Notes: generated by a model not told the origin, from the letters alone. Positions 35,812-46,997 are shown, counted from the stretch's first letter. The stretch: 64,000 bases of DNA from Rhizobium sp. ACO-34A (GCA_002600635.1 CP021375.1:124001-188000); one strand, 5' to 3'. Translations and numbers: made by a program.

Positions 35812-36060
35812 ATGCTTACCACTCTCGAAGTTGAAGTCCTGCGAAACATGGCGTTGGTCATGGAGCAGGAGCGCGAAAAACGGGGAATGACCACGCGTGA
35901 ACTGGCGCGGCTCTGCGAACTGAGCGAGTCCGACTATCTCGGCATTCTTGACGGCTCCGTAAACCTGCGCTTGAGCGCGATCGATCGCATTGGAAGCAAT
36001 CTTGGTATTCCTCTGGTTCAACTTTTTGGCGGGCCATCCGGCAAGCTCAGCCTGAGTTGA
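35812..36060 (+). CDS. XRE-type HTH regulator
   Basis: This 82-residue protein has HTH sequence LRNMALVMEQEREKRGMTTR, ELARLCELSESDYLGILDGS and LSAIDRIGSNLGIPLVQLFG, the usual small XRE/Cro fold. A strong AGGAGG precedes ATG 35812. Target unknown; the neighbouring genes do not form an operon with it. Confidence 0.82.
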   Translation: MLTTLEVEVLRNMALVMEQEREKRGMTTRELARLCELSESDYLGILDGSVNLRLSAIDRIGSNLGIPLVQLFGGPSGKLSLS

Positions 36061-36114
36061 GAGGCCTGCAATCGTTCTGCAGCAGTGGTTCGCAGGGGCG
36101 GCTGAGACTCGGCC

Positions 36115-36534
36115 TCACGAGAAACATGATGAAGCCTCCGCAACAGGTGAAATGCCCGACGCCGTCTCGGGCGTTTCTTCTTCCTGCCGCTTTCGCCTGC
36201 CGGTCATCGACCGGATCCGGTTCAGGACCGGCGGGAGAAACGCAACATCCTCCCAGACCACGTCGATCTCGAAGAGCGTGTCGCTGTTGCGGTTGCGCCA
36301 TCGCACCTCCTCCCTTGTGACGAAGGGCGGTGCGATTTCGGCGAGCGCTCCAAGCGGCGCAAACACGAGCACGCAGAAAAGGCTTGCGGTCTTCAGTATG
36401 ATCACGCCGAGCGATGGTATTATCTCTGCGCTGATGATCGCTCCGGCCGTCAGAAATGGCGCGGCGATGATGAACGCGACCCAGATCATCAAAGGCCCGA
36501 CAAGCGAATACCAGGTCTTTCTCCAGTGCTGCAT
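36115..36534 (-). CDS. Membrane protein beside traG
   Basis: This 139-residue protein has two or three hydrophobic helices (SLVGPLMIWVAFIIAAPFLT, SLGVIILKTASLFCVLVFAP) and a polar C-terminal tail. It follows traG in the same direction with a 21-bp gap, so it may be transcribed with the traG-D-C operon. No family recognised; not one of the standard Ti-type tra genes. Confidence 0.6.
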   Translation of the reverse strand: MQHWRKTWYSLVGPLMIWVAFIIAAPFLTAGAIISAEIIPSLGVIILKTASLFCVLVFAPLGALAEIAPPFVTREEVRWRNRNSDTLFEIDVVWEDVAFLPPVLNRIRSMTGRRKRQEEETPETASGISPVAEASSCFS

Positions 36535-36555
36535 GCGTGCTTCCTCTCGTTTGCT

Positions 36556-38508
36556 TTACGGTCGTGCCGGCGCATTGCCTGTCGGCCAGTTTGCTGATTG
36601 TTGGTGGAACCGGTTTGCGGCGACGCGCGTCTGCATGTCCTCGCGCCGAAACCAGATAGCGCGGCCGCAGCGGAGCGGCGGATTGCCGGAGGTGAAGACG
36701 ATCTGTTCGTCGCTGCGCATCCGCAGCACTTCATGTGGCAGGATCAGCGGCCGACGGCTGAGCTGCTTTGATCGCGATCGCGACGATCCCTTTATTCCGG
36801 ATGAGCGGTTGGTCTGATCGACCTCGACCGTGGTGTCGCCACAGCGCTTGGAAATGTAGTCGGCAGTGTCGGGATCGTTGATCGCCGAAAAAGAAATCCA
36901 GGACGCGGACTCGAACCACTTGCTCGTTGCATCACGCCCGCCATAAGCCTCGCGCATCTGGCCGAGCGACTGAAAGATCATCGTCAGCGTGATGCCGTAT
37001 TTGCGGCCTGCGTCGCGAGCGGTCTCAAGGATGCGCAGGTAGCCGAGACGCGCCACCTCATCGAGCAGGAAAAGGGTGCGATCCTTCACGTTGCCGTTGC
37101 GGTTATAGATCGCGTTTAGCAGCGAGCCGATGACGACTCGGGCGAGGCCCGGATGCGCCTCAAGAACTTTCAGGTCGAGCGCAATGAAGATGTCGGTTCC
37201 GCCATCGGCAAGATCGTCGGTCGAGAAACTGTCGCCTGAGACGAGACCGGCATAGTTCGGATAGGATAGCCAATGTGTTTCCTTCACCGCATTGGCGTAG
37301 ACACCGGAAAACGTCTCCGGTGTCATGTTGACGAAGACCGAGACGTTCTCCTTCACAAAGTCGGATTCGGACCCTTCGTAGATCTTCGTCAGACGCGCCC
37401 GAAGCTTCGGCTCAGGTTCGGACAGGTTGGCGCGGACCTGACGCAATGTCTGGTCCTTCTCGCCCGTATGCCCAGACAGACAAACGTCGGCGATCAGCGC
37501 CGTCAGCAGCTGCATCGCGGACGCGCGGAAGAAGTCGTCGCGGGCCGACGCGGATCGAGGATTGTCGGTCATGATCCATGTGGCGACAGCGACGATATCC
37601 TCTTCCTTGGTATTGCCGTGACGGCCGATCCAGTCGAGGGCATTGAAACCGACGCCACCGGCCGTCGGATCGAGAACGATGACCTTGCGGCCGGCTTGGC
37701 GCCGATGTTCCGAGACCATCGGCGCGACCTCGCTCGACGGATCCAGCACAACGAGCCCGCCACCCCACTTGAGCGCTGTCGGGATCGTCACGGAGGTCGT
37801 CTTGAAACCGCCGGAGCCGGCAAAGACGATGCCGTGTGACGAACCGAAGGTGCCGTCGAAGCAGAGCAGCGGCGACTTGCCGCCAGCGCCCCAGCTTTGT
37901 CGATCGTCAGCTCGAAACGGCGTGGCGGCAACGCTGTCCCTGTCGACGCTATAGCGCTCACCGATAACGATGCCACCCGGCTCCGGAAACAGCTTTGCCG
38001 CCTCAGGCAGTGTCATCCAGACGGCCTCACCATGCACAGCACGTTTGCCGCCGATCCGGCGTGGACCGGACGCGGCAAAGGCCGCATTGCCTCTCATCGC
38101 AACACGCAGTGCGAACACACCGCCGATGAAGGCGATGCCTGCGCCGGTCATCGTCGCCGGATCCACATAGGCCAGAACAGATTGTCCTGCTGGTACGTGG
38201 CTGGAGATGCTGTTCAGGCGAATTGTCTCGCGTGCGATGGCGACAGTGATGACCGCAGCACTTCCTGCCAGCACGCTCAGGCCAGCCGCCTTGATGTTCG
38301 TCGATCCGTTCGTTGCGAGCAATGCGATCACGCCGATGACGGCAGCTGCGATATAGGGCAGGGCAAGCCCGGCGCGTCCCAGCATCAGCTTCGCTTGCGC
38401 CGAGGTTCCGAGCGCCGCCATCCGATGTTCCATGCCTGACGACAGGATCATCGCGGCGAGCATGATCGCCGCCGGCAGAGTTGCCAGAAGCAGCCTATTC
38501 ACCGTCAT
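36556..38508 (-). CDS. traG: Type IV coupling protein TraG
   Basis: This 650-residue VirD4/TraG ATPase has N-terminal membrane helices (about 5-130), Walker A in [40 protein letters not shown], and Walker B in [20 protein letters not shown], with the family pattern [12 protein letters not shown]. It links the relaxosome to the mating channel. ATG 38508 overlaps the end of traD by 14 bp; a TTG at 38535 is less likely. It is the third gene of traC-D-G, transcribed away from oriT. Confidence 0.95.
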   Translation of the reverse strand: MTVNRLLLATLPAAIMLAAMILSSGMEHRMAALGTSAQAKLMLGRAGLALPYIAAAVIGVIALLATNGSTNIKAAGLSVLAGSAAVITVAIARETIRLNSISSHVPAGQSVLAYVDPATMTGAGIAFIGGVFALRVAMRGNAAFAASGPRRIGGKRAVHGEAVWMTLPEAAKLFPEPGGIVIGERYSVDRDSVAATPFRADDRQSWGAGGKSPLLCFDGTFGSSHGIVFAGSGGFKTTSVTIPTALKWGGGLVVLDPSSEVAPMVSEHRRQAGRKVIVLDPTAGGVGFNALDWIGRHGNTKEEDIVAVATWIMTDNPRSASARDDFFRASAMQLLTALIADVCLSGHTGEKDQTLRQVRANLSEPEPKLRARLTKIYEGSESDFVKENVSVFVNMTPETFSGVYANAVKETHWLSYPNYAGLVSGDSFSTDDLADGGTDIFIALDLKVLEAHPGLARVVIGSLLNAIYNRNGNVKDRTLFLLDEVARLGYLRILETARDAGRKYGITLTMIFQSLGQMREAYGGRDATSKWFESASWISFSAINDPDTADYISKRCGDTTVEVDQTNRSSGIKGSSRSRSKQLSRRPLILPHEVLRMRSDEQIVFTSGNPPLRCGRAIWFRREDMQTRVAANRFHQQSANWPTGNAPARP

Positions 38509-38710
38509 TGCCAAAGGCCTCCGCGCCGATTGCAATCAGGCGGGATTTTTCCGTCTCGTCGCCCTTGATCCGCCTTCCTGCATCGATCAGCAAGCCTAGC
38601 AGCAACGCCCGTTTCTCGTAGCGCAGGCCTGCCTTGACGATCAGGCCGCCGAGCTCGATTTTTTCTCGGGTGTCCTTTTTGCGCGCGTCTGCCGTCAAAA
38701 ACTTGGCCAT
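38495..38710 (-). CDS. traD: Conjugal transfer protein TraD
   Basis: This 71-residue protein, [40 protein letters not shown] and [10 protein letters not shown], matches Ti-type TraD. The start at 38710 gives the usual length and lies just after the traC stop; an upstream ATG (38788) would overlap traC by 74 bp. TraD is an accessory transfer protein of unclear mechanism. Confidence 0.9.
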   Translation of the reverse strand: MAKFLTADARKKDTREKIELGGLIVKAGLRYEKRALLLGLLIDAGRRIKGDETEKSRLIAIGAEAFGNDGE

Positions 38711-38714
38711 CCGC

Positions 38715-39011
38715 TCAACCCTCACCAGCCCCGCCCGCATCCGCGCCAGACGTGACCGCCGCCGGGGCTTCACCTCCGGTTCGGTCATCTCCGACCTGTC
38801 TCTTCCCGGTCGCTTGTCCCTTGCCGGCGCGAAACCGCTTGGCGATCTGCTCGAACGCCGCCTGCAATTCGCCTTCGTCGATCTCGATCTCGCCGAGTCC
38901 CGCCTTCAGCGCGATCCTGCCGATGCGTTCGGCCTCGCGGGTCTCGGCTTGCTTCAGCTGATCCTGCAGCCTGGCGATCTCTTCCCGGATCCTCGATGAC
39001 GGTTTCTTCAT
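38715..39011 (-). CDS. traC: Conjugal transfer protein TraC
   Basis: This 98-residue protein ([52 protein letters not shown]) matches Ti-type TraC, a relaxosome accessory protein. It is the first gene of the leftward tra operon; GGAGCG precedes ATG 39011. The C-terminal 20 residues are low-complexity. Confidence 0.9.
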   Translation of the reverse strand: MKKPSSRIREEIARLQDQLKQAETREAERIGRIALKAGLGEIEIDEGELQAAFEQIAKRFRAGKGQATGKRQVGDDRTGGEAPAAVTSGADAGGAGEG

Positions 39012-39083
39012 TCCGGTCGCTCCTTTGAAGTCTGGGCGTTGGTCTTGTGACGACCAAACTCTCCCGAATGCCCTCAAATTGAA

Positions 39084-39101
39084 ATCTGCAGATCTGCAGA
39101 T
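39084..39101. promoter_or_regulatory. tra-box-like palindrome between traC and traA
   Basis: ATCTGCAGATCTGCAGAT is a perfect 18-bp palindrome, the same length as the TraR tra box (consensus ATGTGCAGATCTGCACAT) and identical at 16 of 18 positions. It lies between the divergent traC and traA operons where Ti plasmids carry their tra box. TraR encoded at 45573 is the likely binder. Confidence 0.85.
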
Positions 39102-39152
39102 CGCCAAGGGCGATGCTTTTGTGAATGATCCCGCCGTTCCGAAGGAATGGCT

Positions 39153-39190
39153 CCAAGGGCGCAATTATACGTCGCGATGCGACGCGTTGC
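39153..39190 (+). other. oriT: Origin of transfer (oriT), nic region
   Basis: CCAAGGGCGCAATTATACGT followed by the dyad CGTCGC-GAT-GCGACG lies between traC and traA. This matches the Ti/RSF1010-like oriT core (CCAAGGGCGCAATTATACGTCG) on which TraA nicks. The position between the two divergent tra operons is the normal one. Confidence 0.85.
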
Positions 39191-39261
39191 TTTTCGGCCC
39201 GGTGAGATCGGGCTTACCGCCGCTCCCGATGAACTTGGTCTAACCAGGAGTGCTCTTCGCC

Positions 39262-42200
39262 GTGGCCATCGCCCATTTCTCGGCCAGCATCGTCAGCCGC
39301 GGCTCGGGCCGCAGCGTGGTCCTGTCTGCGGCTTACCGGCACTGCGCGAAGATGGAATTCGAGCGCGAAGCCCGCACCATCGACTACACCCGCAAGCAGG
39401 GCCTGCTGCATGAGGAATTTATGCTTCCTCCTGATGCTCCGACATGGGTACGTGCCCTGATTGCAGATCGTTCGGTTTCAGGAGCGGTCGAAGCATTCTG
39501 GAACAAGGTCGAGACTTTCGAGAAACGTGCCGACGCACAGCTTGCCCGTGACTTGACGATTGCCTTGCCCGTGGAGCTATCAGCCGAGCAGAACATCGCC
39601 CTTGTTCGGGATTTCGTCGAGCAACACATCCTCGCCAAGGGTATGGTGGCCGATTGGGTATATCACGACAATCCCGGTAATCCACATATCCATCTGATGA
39701 CAACATTGCGGCCGCTCTCCGAAGACGGGTTCGGGTCGAAGAAGGTTGCGATCATCGGCGAGGACGGCCAGCCGGTACGCACGAAATCCGGCAAGATTCT
39801 TTATGAACTCTGGGCCGGATCGACCGAGGACTTCAATGTCCTGCGCGACGGCTGGTTCGAGCGGCTCAACCATCATCTGGCGCTCGGCGGTGTCGATCTG
39901 AGGGTCGACGGCCGCTCCTACGAAAAGCAGGGCATCGATCTACAGCCCACTATCCATCTCGGCGTCAGGACCAAGGCGATCGAGCGCAAGGCGGAGAGTC
40001 AAGGTGTTCGCCCTGAGCTGGAACGGATCGAGCTGAACGAGCAGCGACGCTCGGAAAACGCCCGCCGGGTCATTCACAATCCTGCCATCGTGCTCGACCT
40101 TATTACGCGGGAAAAGAGCGTCTTCGATGAACGAGACATCGCGAAGGTCCTGTATCGCTATGTCGATGATCCCGCAGTCTTCCAACAGCTGATGCTGAAA
40201 ATCATCCTTAGCCCGGATGTGCTGCGGCTGCAGCGCGACACGATCGATTTCGCCACCGGCGAAAAGCTGCCGGCGCGCTATTCGACCCGCGCGATGATCC
40301 GGCTGGAAGCGACGATGGCGCGGCACGCAACATGGCTATCGAACCGCGAGGGAAGGGGCGTTTCCCACTCCGCTCTGGACGCTACGTTCAAGCGGCATGA
40401 ACGGTTGTCCGACGAGCAGAAAGCGGCGATCGAGCGCATTGCAGGACCTGCCCGTATCGCTGCCGTCGTCGGACGCGCTGGCGCCGGCAAGACCACGATG
40501 ATGAAGGCAGCGCGCGAGGCATGGGAGCTGGCCGGTTATCGCGTCGTCGGTGGTGCGCTTGCAGGCAAGGCGGCGGAGGGCCTGGAGAAGGAGGCCGGCA
40601 TTGAGAGCCGGACGCTTGCGTCATGGGAGCTGCGCTGGAACCGTGGTCGTGACGTTCTGGACGAGAAGACGATTTTTGTCATGGACGAGGCCGGCATGGT
40701 GGCGTCGAAACAGATGGCGGGGTTCGTCGATGCGGTGGGGAGAGCAGGCGCGAAGATCGTGCTGGTCGGCGATCCCGAACAGCTTCAGCCGATCGAGGCG
40801 GGGGCCGCTTTCCGCGCCATTGTCGATCGCATTGGCTACGCCGAACTCGAAACCATCTATCGCCAGCGCGAGGACTGGATGCGGAAGGCATCGCTTGATC
40901 TCGCACGCGGCAATGTCGAAAAGGCGTTGAGTGCTTATGGTGCCAATGTCAGAATTACGGGCGAGCGTCTGAAGGCCGACGCTGTCGAGCGCCTGATCGC
41001 CGACTGGAACCACGACTACGATCAGACGAAGACGACTCTGATCCTTGCCCATCTGCGCCGCGACGTGCGCATGCTCAACGTCATGGCGCGGGAGAAGCTG
41101 GTCGAACGCGGCATGGTGGGTGAAGGTCATCTGTTCCGGACCGTCGATGGCGAACGCCGTTTCGACGCCGGCGACCAGATCGTCTTCCTGAAGAATGAGG
41201 GATCGCTCGGCGTCAAGAATGGCATGATCGGTAATGTCATGGAGGCCGCAGCAAACCGCATCGTCGCAACGGTGGGCGAGGGCGATCAGCGAAGGCAAGT
41301 TGTCGTCGAGCAACGCTTCTACAGCAATCTCGATCACGGCTATGCGACGACGATTCACAAGAGCCAGGGCGCCACGGTCGACCGGGTCAAGGTGCTGGCG
41401 TCGCTGTCGCTCGATCGCCATCTGACCTATGTGGCCATGACCCGCCATCGCGAGGATCTGCAGCTTTATTACGGCACCCGGTCCTTTGCCTACAACGGCG
41501 GTCTTGCGGCCGTTCTGTCCCGAAAGAATGCCAAGGAAACGACACTCGATTACGAGCAAGGCCAGCTTTATCGCGAGGCGCTGCGCTTTGCCGAGGCCCG
41601 TGGCCTGCACATCGTCCAGGTCGCGCGCACGCTGGTCCGCGACCGGCTCGACTGGACGCTGCGCCAGAAGGCCAAACTCGTCGATCTCGGCCAGCGCCTT
41701 GCTGCCTTCGCCGCGCGCCTCGGCATCATCCAAAACCCTGACACTCAAACGATGAAGGAGGCCGCACCAATGGTCGCAGGCATCAAGACAATCTCCGGCT
41801 CTGTTGCCGACGCAGTCGATGACAAGCTTGGCGCCGACCCCGCCCTGAAGCGGCAATGGGAAGAAGTCTCGGCGCGCTTCGCTTATGTCTTTGCCGATGC
41901 TGAAACCGCCTTCCGCGCGATGAACTTCGACGCTGTTCTCGTGGACAAGGAGATGGCGAAACAGGTTCTCCGGAAACTCGAGATGGAGCCGGCTTCGATC
42001 GGCTCCCTGAACGGCAAGACCGGCATTCTCGCCACCAGGTCGGAGCGGGAGGCGCGTCGTGTCGCAGAGGTCAATGTTCCGGCCCTGAAGCGGGAACTTG
42101 AGCAATATCTTCGGATGTGTGAAACGGTCACGCAAAGGCTGCAAATGGACGAGCAGGCCATGCGTCAGCGGGTTTCGATTGATATTCCGGCGCTGTCGCC

Positions 42201-42564
42201 GGCAGCGCGTGTTGTGCTGGAGCGGGTGCGCGATGCTATCGACCGCAATGATCTGCCGGCGGCGATGGCATATGCACTCAGCAATCGCGAGGCCAAGCTT
42301 GAAATCGACGGCTTCAATCAGGCCGTCACTGAGCGGTTCGGCGAGCGGGTGCTGCTGAGCAACGCCGCGAGAGAGCCGTCCGGAAAGCTGTACGAAAAGC
42401 TCTCCGAGGGTATGAAGCCCGAGCAAAAGGAACAGCTGAAAAAAGCCTGGCCGGTGATGCGGACGGCGCAGCAGCTCGCCGCCCACGAGCGCACGGTCCA
42501 GTCGCTGAAACTGGCCGAGGAGCAACGTCTCACCCAGCGACAGACGCCGGTGCTGAAGCAATGA
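39262..42564 (+). CDS. traA: Ti-type relaxase/helicase TraA
   Basis: This 1,100-residue protein has an N-terminal MobA/MobL relaxase domain ([20 protein letters not shown]; metal-binding histidines in [19 protein letters not shown] at about 135-150). A TraI-like helicase follows: Walker A GRAGAGKT at about 404-411, FVMDEAGMV at about 472, [10 protein letters not shown], and [20 protein letters not shown]. It nicks oriT and unwinds the transferred strand. GTG 39262 (VAIAHFS) matches the start of homologues; GTG 39250 is an alternative. It opens the rightward operon traA-F-B-H. Confidence 0.95.
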   Translation: MAIAHFSASIVSRGSGRSVVLSAAYRHCAKMEFEREARTIDYTRKQGLLHEEFMLPPDAPTWVRALIADRSVSGAVEAFWNKVETFEKRADAQLARDLTIALPVELSAEQNIALVRDFVEQHILAKGMVADWVYHDNPGNPHIHLMTTLRPLSEDGFGSKKVAIIGEDGQPVRTKSGKILYELWAGSTEDFNVLRDGWFERLNHHLALGGVDLRVDGRSYEKQGIDLQPTIHLGVRTKAIERKAESQGVRPELERIELNEQRRSENARRVIHNPAIVLDLITREKSVFDERDIAKVLYRYVDDPAVFQQLMLKIILSPDVLRLQRDTIDFATGEKLPARYSTRAMIRLEATMARHATWLSNREGRGVSHSALDATFKRHERLSDEQKAAIERIAGPARIAAVVGRAGAGKTTMMKAAREAWELAGYRVVGGALAGKAAEGLEKEAGIESRTLASWELRWNRGRDVLDEKTIFVMDEAGMVASKQMAGFVDAVGRAGAKIVLVGDPEQLQPIEAGAAFRAIVDRIGYAELETIYRQREDWMRKASLDLARGNVEKALSAYGANVRITGERLKADAVERLIADWNHDYDQTKTTLILAHLRRDVRMLNVMAREKLVERGMVGEGHLFRTVDGERRFDAGDQIVFLKNEGSLGVKNGMIGNVMEAAANRIVATVGEGDQRRQVVVEQRFYSNLDHGYATTIHKSQGATVDRVKVLASLSLDRHLTYVAMTRHREDLQLYYGTRSFAYNGGLAAVLSRKNAKETTLDYEQGQLYREALRFAEARGLHIVQVARTLVRDRLDWTLRQKAKLVDLGQRLAAFAARLGIIQNPDTQTMKEAAPMVAGIKTISGSVADAVDDKLGADPALKRQWEEVSARFAYVFADAETAFRAMNFDAVLVDKEMAKQVLRKLEMEPASIGSLNGKTGILATRSEREARRVAEVNVPALKRELEQYLRMCETVTQRLQMDEQAMRQRVSIDIPALSPAARVVLERVRDAIDRNDLPAAMAYALSNREAKLEIDGFNQAVTERFGERVLLSNAAREPSGKLYEKLSEGMKPEQKEQLKKAWPVMRTAQQLAAHERTVQSLKLAEEQRLTQRQTPVLKQ

Positions 42565-43091
42565 AACAGCGAGGCGTGGTTCTGCTTTTGACGGGCACCG
42601 CCGTCATTATGTCCACAGTGGTGGCGACAGCGTTTGCGGGTGGATATCGGCTGAACCTGACGCCGAGCGAACCACTCGGGCTCTGGCGCATCGAAAAGAT
42701 CAAACGTCCAGTCACGGTGGGCGATCTGGTGTTTGTCTGCCCGCCGATGACGGCCGTCTTCGGCGAGGCGCAACGGCGCGGATATCTGCGCCCCGGCCTG
42801 TGTGCCGGCGGGGTCGCGCCGCTGATCAAGACCGCTGCAGCGCTGCCTGGACAGCATGTCTATATCACCGATCACGTTGTTGTCGACGGCCGGTCTCTGC
42901 CTGCATCCGCCGTTCGGAAAATGGACGGCGAGGGCAGGGCGCTCTTACCCGATCCCGGCGGTATCGTGCCGCCGCATCATCTGTTTCTCCACTCATCCTT
43001 TGCGAGTTCCTATGATAGCCGATATTTTGGCCCGGTTCCGGATACCGGACTTCTCGGTCTGGCGCAACCGGTCCTCACTTTCGATCCCTGA
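42561..43091 (+). CDS. traF: TraF, S26-type peptidase
   Basis: This 176-residue protein has an N-terminal membrane anchor ([20 protein letters not shown]), then [20 protein letters not shown] (catalytic serine region, SEPLGLW) and [15 protein letters not shown] (lysine region). It is related to signal peptidases and matures the pilin in Ti-type systems. Start overlaps the traA stop (ATGA); its end overlaps traB by 80 bp. Confidence 0.93.
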   Translation: MKQRGVVLLLTGTAVIMSTVVATAFAGGYRLNLTPSEPLGLWRIEKIKRPVTVGDLVFVCPPMTAVFGEAQRRGYLRPGLCAGGVAPLIKTAAALPGQHVYITDHVVVDGRSLPASAVRKMDGEGRALLPDPGGIVPPHHLFLHSSFASSYDSRYFGPVPDTGLLGLAQPVLTFDP

Positions 43092-44310
43092 TCGCAACGA
43101 AGCCGATGTGGCGGGTCTCGGGAAATATCTTCTCCTCGTGATCGCTTCCATCGCCTGCGGCTGGATCGCCTGGAGCGGTGCGGTGCTTCTTTTGCCCGTC
43201 GCTATGATCTTTCCCGCACTCTGGGCAATGGCACCGTCGCGGCTGACCGCCACGCTTGTCTCGGCGGGATATTTCCTCGCCGCCTCGCGTGGATTGCCGC
43301 AAGGCGTCGCCAACTTCTATGCCGCCGATCTTTGGCCGGGTCTCCTGCTCTGGGCCGCGGCCTCGATGTCGTTCGTCGGCGTGCATGCTTTGTTATGGAT
43401 GAAGTCTTCTGATGAAAATTCTTCCGGGAAGAGATGGGCGGCGGATGCGGTGAGGGCGGTGCGCTATGGGCTGGCAATGGTGCTGACAGGACTGCCGCCT
43501 TTCGGGATCACTGGATGGGCGCATCCGTTGACGGCCGCCGGCGCGCTGTTTCCCGGCTGGGGCTGGTGGGGCTTCTCGGCGGCGGCCGCCGCCTTGCTCG
43601 TCATGACCACGAGGCTCTGGCGTGCCGCAGCCATTGTGCTTGCAACATTCTGGCTCTCGTCCGCTGCACACTGGACGGCTCCGAAGTTATCAGACGGATG
43701 GAGGGGCGTCGATCTTCAACAGGGTCAAGACCTCGGTCGGGACGGATCGCTGGCGTACTACCATGATCTGATCGGAACGGTACTTCAGACTGCTACCGAG
43801 CACCCTTCCACGCGTGTCGTGGTGCTGCCGGAAAGCACGCTCGGTTTCTGGACGCCCACAGTGGAGCGCGTCTGGCGGGAAGGTCTACGCGGCTCGAATC
43901 TTACCGTTTTCACAGGTGCTGCCGTCGTCGATGCTGGGGGCTATGACAATGTCATGGTGGCGATCTCGGCGGAGGATGCAAAGATCCTTTACCGCGAGCG
44001 AATGCCGGTTCCCGGGTCGATGTGGCAGCCCTGGCTGCGATGGACCGGGCAGGGCGGCGGCGCCCATGCCGACTTCTTCGGCAATCCCATAGTCAAGGTG
44101 GCGGGTGTCCAGATTGCGCCGCTGATCTGCTACGAGCAACTTATCCTCTGGCCGGTCCTGCAGTCGATACTGCACGGCTCCGACATCATCGTTGCCACCG
44201 GCAATGGCTGGTGGACCGACGGCACATCGATCGTCGCCATCCAGAGGGCGAGCGTCATCGCCTGGGCGAAACTGTTCGACCTGCCTGTCGTCACCGCCTT
44301 CAATAGTTGA
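43012..44310 (+). CDS. traB: Conjugal transfer protein TraB
   Basis: This 432-residue protein has about six N-terminal membrane helices (to about 220) and a C-terminal carbon-nitrogen hydrolase-like domain: [14 protein letters not shown] (E), [10 protein letters not shown], and [15 protein letters not shown] (C), related to apolipoprotein N-acyltransferase. In Ti systems it improves transfer. The start at 43012 overlaps traF; the ATG lies at the point where similarity to TraB begins. Confidence 0.92.
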   Translation: MIADILARFRIPDFSVWRNRSSLSIPDRNEADVAGLGKYLLLVIASIACGWIAWSGAVLLLPVAMIFPALWAMAPSRLTATLVSAGYFLAASRGLPQGVANFYAADLWPGLLLWAAASMSFVGVHALLWMKSSDENSSGKRWAADAVRAVRYGLAMVLTGLPPFGITGWAHPLTAAGALFPGWGWWGFSAAAAALLVMTTRLWRAAAIVLATFWLSSAAHWTAPKLSDGWRGVDLQQGQDLGRDGSLAYYHDLIGTVLQTATEHPSTRVVVLPESTLGFWTPTVERVWREGLRGSNLTVFTGAAVVDAGGYDNVMVAISAEDAKILYRERMPVPGSMWQPWLRWTGQGGGAHADFFGNPIVKVAGVQIAPLICYEQLILWPVLQSILHGSDIIVATGNGWWTDGTSIVAIQRASVIAWAKLFDLPVVTAFNS

Positions 44311-44322
44311 GGAGAAACACGA

Positions 44323-44943
44323 ATGGTCGATGCCGCCCTCATCAAGCAATGTGCAGATCCTTCCCTGAAGCCAGCGCTCATTGAGCAGTTCATCGCCAGG
44401 GCCGGTTCACAGGACCCGCTTGCGATCACCGTCCGGTCTGGCAACCGCGTGGTGCTGGTGCCGAGGCCGACAACGCAGGAGGAGGCGCTCGCGCTGATCC
44501 GCGAAAACCTCGGCCGCAATACCGTGCGTGTCGGAATTACCCAATATCCGGCTGGCCTAGGCATCGTCGAAGCTGGCCAGCTAAAGCCGGATATGGTCGA
44601 GCCTTGTGAGAATATCCACATGGGCACGGCACTCTTCGCCAAGGTCTGGCGCATCGTCATGAAGTGGTACGGCAATCCGACGGCCCAGGACGTGCTGCCA
44701 CAAGTGATGGAGGATGCGATCATCGCCTGGCAGACTGGGTATTTCGAGGGGGTGGCGGTGTTTCAGGCAGATGATCCGGGAGCTTCGAAGCTCGCCCAGC
44801 CTCAGGGGGCCGGCAAAGCGGATACGAAGATGGACACGGCCGCAACGCAGGTCGATCGTGGAGCTGAGGCGGATAGCGACGCGCCGGATCCGAACAAGGC
44901 GGGGATCAGGATCGACTTGTCCGGCATCGGTGCCAAGCCGTGA
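44323..44943 (+). CDS. traH: Conjugal transfer protein TraH
   Basis: This 206-residue protein has a segment TVRVGITQYPAGLGIVEAGQ and ENIHMGTALFAKVWRIVMKW like periplasmic lytic-transglycosylase-type TraH proteins of rhizobial plasmids, plus a long low-complexity C-terminus (QGAGKADTKMDTAATQ). No signal peptide is obvious. It lies 12 bp after traB and is the last gene of the traAFBH operon. Confidence 0.88.
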   Translation: MVDAALIKQCADPSLKPALIEQFIARAGSQDPLAITVRSGNRVVLVPRPTTQEEALALIRENLGRNTVRVGITQYPAGLGIVEAGQLKPDMVEPCENIHMGTALFAKVWRIVMKWYGNPTAQDVLPQVMEDAIIAWQTGYFEGVAVFQADDPGASKLAQPQGAGKADTKMDTAATQVDRGAEADSDAPDPNKAGIRIDLSGIGAKP

Positions 44944-44950
44944 ACTGGGT

Positions 44951-44972
44951 CGCTCTGCAGATCTGCAGAGCG
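44951..44972. promoter_or_regulatory. 22-bp palindrome after traH (second tra-box-like site)
   Basis: A perfect palindrome with the core CTCTGCAGATCTGCAGAG shares the central TGCAGATCTGCA with the site at 39084. It lies 8 bp after traH and 277 bp before traM. It could be a TraR site for a promoter of traM, which is activated by TraR in Ti plasmids. From 44973 to 45248 I see no gene. Confidence 0.65.
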
Positions 44973-45248
44973 ATTGTTTATGCGCCGCCCTAGCGAAATA
45001 TGCGGAGGCCCTCTATAAGGACGGGCAGGGCAGTACGCGCTGCCTCGGAGTGTGGAAACTCCTACTCAGCGGTTGGTGTCGGCCGATACGACATCAGAAT
45101 CCTCTGGCTTAATGGCCGGGGGCTTGCGACGCATGTCCAGGCTCCGGCTAAAGGTCGCAGGACTGTCTGAGTACAGTTTCCAACCCCCGGCTTGGGATCA
45201 GAAGATTAACGTTTGCGGGGGCGCACCGCGGACGATATTCAGGGTTGG

Positions 45249-45563
45249 ATGACAATGGATTTGGAAGATGCTTCAGTGTCGGACACATGTGAATTGCGCC
45301 CGGTGATCGGGCTCACGCGGGGACTGCCGAGTTCGGATATCGAGACTCTGACGGTCAACGCTATTCAGCTGCACAGGCAACTCGTCGAGAAGGCCGATCA
45401 GTTCTTCCAGGCATTGCCGGAGGATTATCAGACTGGGAAATCTGTTGGTGGCGCGCAGCATCTCGAATACATCGAAGCGATGATCGAGATGCATGCGCAG
45501 ATGAGCGCGGTGAACACGCTGGTTGGACTTCTGGGTTTCATCCCGAAGGTTTCAGTCAACTAA
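45249..45563 (+). CDS. traM: TraM antiactivator of TraR
   Basis: This 104-residue protein, SDTCELRPVIGLTRGLPSSD, IETLTVNAIQLHRQLVEKAD and YIEAMIEMHAQMSAVNTLVG, LLGFIPKVS, matches TraM, a small helical protein that binds TraR and blocks its DNA binding. It is convergent with traR (10 bp between stops), the classical arrangement. ATG 45249 or 45255. Confidence 0.93.
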   Translation: MTMDLEDASVSDTCELRPVIGLTRGLPSSDIETLTVNAIQLHRQLVEKADQFFQALPEDYQTGKSVGGAQHLEYIEAMIEMHAQMSAVNTLVGLLGFIPKVSVN

Positions 45564-45572
45564 AGTCCGTGG

Positions 45573-46277
45573 TCAGATCAGCCCGGCCCGGATGGCCAGC
45601 GCCACCAGATGCGGCATCGTATGGATCTGGAGGCGCTTCCTCGCCTCTTCAAGTTTGCTTTTCACCGAATTGTATTTGACGCCTTCTAGATCAGCGGCTT
45701 CTTCCATTGTCTTGCCGACTGAAATCCAGTTGAGATATGCGGCCTCTTTCGGGTCGAGCCACGCCGGGTACTGTGCGACCGGCGTGAGGGGCAGCAAGGA
45801 CATGCGGGTGTGAAGCTGCCCAACGGCGGCGGCTGCCGCGACAGGATCTATATCGCGTTTGAGGTCTATGGCGGGTTTATCGGAGGCCAGCGTGAACATG
45901 GAAGTCGATCCGTTGGCAGCTCTAATGGGAATGGTGATCCCAGAACGGATCCCGAAATCCGCGGCCTGATCGAAGAACGCCCGCTCCTCCTTCGACAGGT
46001 GCCGCCGTTCATCCTCTCCGCTCCACGAAAACACCCGCTTCAGCGACTTTGCGCGATTTACGATCGGGTCGATGGTCTCGAATTTCCGCTTAAAATAGAT
46101 CGACCGCCATTCAGGAGGGTAATTTGATGAGGCGATCGTGTGCCCTGGTCGGATGTATAGATAGGCATAGCCGGAAAATCCCGCTTGATGGGCAAGATGG
46201 GTCAGAGCTTCCTTGAGGATACTCTCGTCGCCCCGAAGTGCAGCAAGATCGATTAGCTTGTCCAGCCAATGTTGCAT
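45573..46277 (-). CDS. traR: TraR, LuxR-type quorum-sensing activator
   Basis: This 234-residue protein has TraR length. The autoinducer-contact residues W57, Y61, D70 and W85 are all present at the canonical numbers ([20 protein letters not shown]). The C-terminal LuxR HTH is [39 protein letters not shown]. It should bind N-acyl-homoserine lactone and the tra box to switch on transfer genes. No traI synthase gene is in the window, so the signal must come from elsewhere. Confidence 0.95.
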   Translation of the reverse strand: MQHWLDKLIDLAALRGDESILKEALTHLAHQAGFSGYAYLYIRPGHTIASSNYPPEWRSIYFKRKFETIDPIVNRAKSLKRVFSWSGEDERRHLSKEERAFFDQAADFGIRSGITIPIRAANGSTSMFTLASDKPAIDLKRDIDPVAAAAAVGQLHTRMSLLPLTPVAQYPAWLDPKEAAYLNWISVGKTMEEAADLEGVKYNSVKSKLEEARKRLQIHTMPHLVALAIRAGLI

Positions 46278-46997
46278 GTTTTACTCCGTAAATTCTCAGG
46301 TGGGACAGGTCACCGAGGTGCTCCTCACTGATTGTATCAAGTCGCAGCACAATTCTAGATTGCATAATACGGCTTGTGGAACTTAGGCTAGCGCAGTCCC
46401 AACCCTGCGAGCGCCATGTTCCGCGATGGTCAGATCCAAAAAATCATTCATCGTTCCTCACCATGAAACATCGCGGTGATCTCAGCCTCGCAGTACCATT
46501 TAATCGTGACAAGTTTAATTTTGCAACCTTAAATTCGAGTTACGTCCCACAATAGAATAGCGTAAGGGTCGGCTTTTGCCAGGCGTCCGACGGATCACGT
46601 GGCCGCTTCGCGGTAAAAATGCATGTGGAGACGGCCTGCTACGGCCTCCGCATCACGTCTGATCCGATCAAACGAGAAAAGGGCGACGCAACCGCAGTCT
46701 AAGCCTCTCCTCCATGTCAGCCTTGGATACCAAAGCCAGAGCGGCGGTTGCCGAGAGGGGATATGTCAGCAACTCCGCGATCAGGCGTGTTTGCCACGCA
46801 ATGCGAGAAAACGAGGCCCAATATCGCAGCCTTCTTCCTCTCCGCAAACCTTCGCCCCAACCAATCCGACCAAACCTCCTAACACCGCAACACAGGGCAA
46901 CAATACGTAAAACTACAAGGCCTGGTGGCTGCTACTTCCAGTGACATGCGTGGTCGGCCTCCGATCAAGCATTGAAAACTCCACCTGGGATAACGCC
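46278..46997. other. Long intergenic region, no recognised gene
   Basis: About 700 bp upstream of traR (left) and the glycosyltransferase (right). It is more AT-rich than the neighbours near 46490-46560. A small plus frame (46714-46944) starts MSALDTKARAAVAERGYVSN but has no known relative that I recognise; I leave it uncalled. A longer start of the next gene (GTG 46941) is possible. Confidence 0.45.

Noticed and set aside
40621..42561. Minus-strand frame of 646 codons opposite traA
   Set aside because: Shadow of the helicase part of traA, which has complete Walker motifs on the plus strand.
46714..46944. Small ORF MSALDTKARAAVAERGYVSN upstream of the glycosyltransferase
   Set aside because: No relative recognised, no ribosome site, and the last third is low-complexity; left as intergenic.
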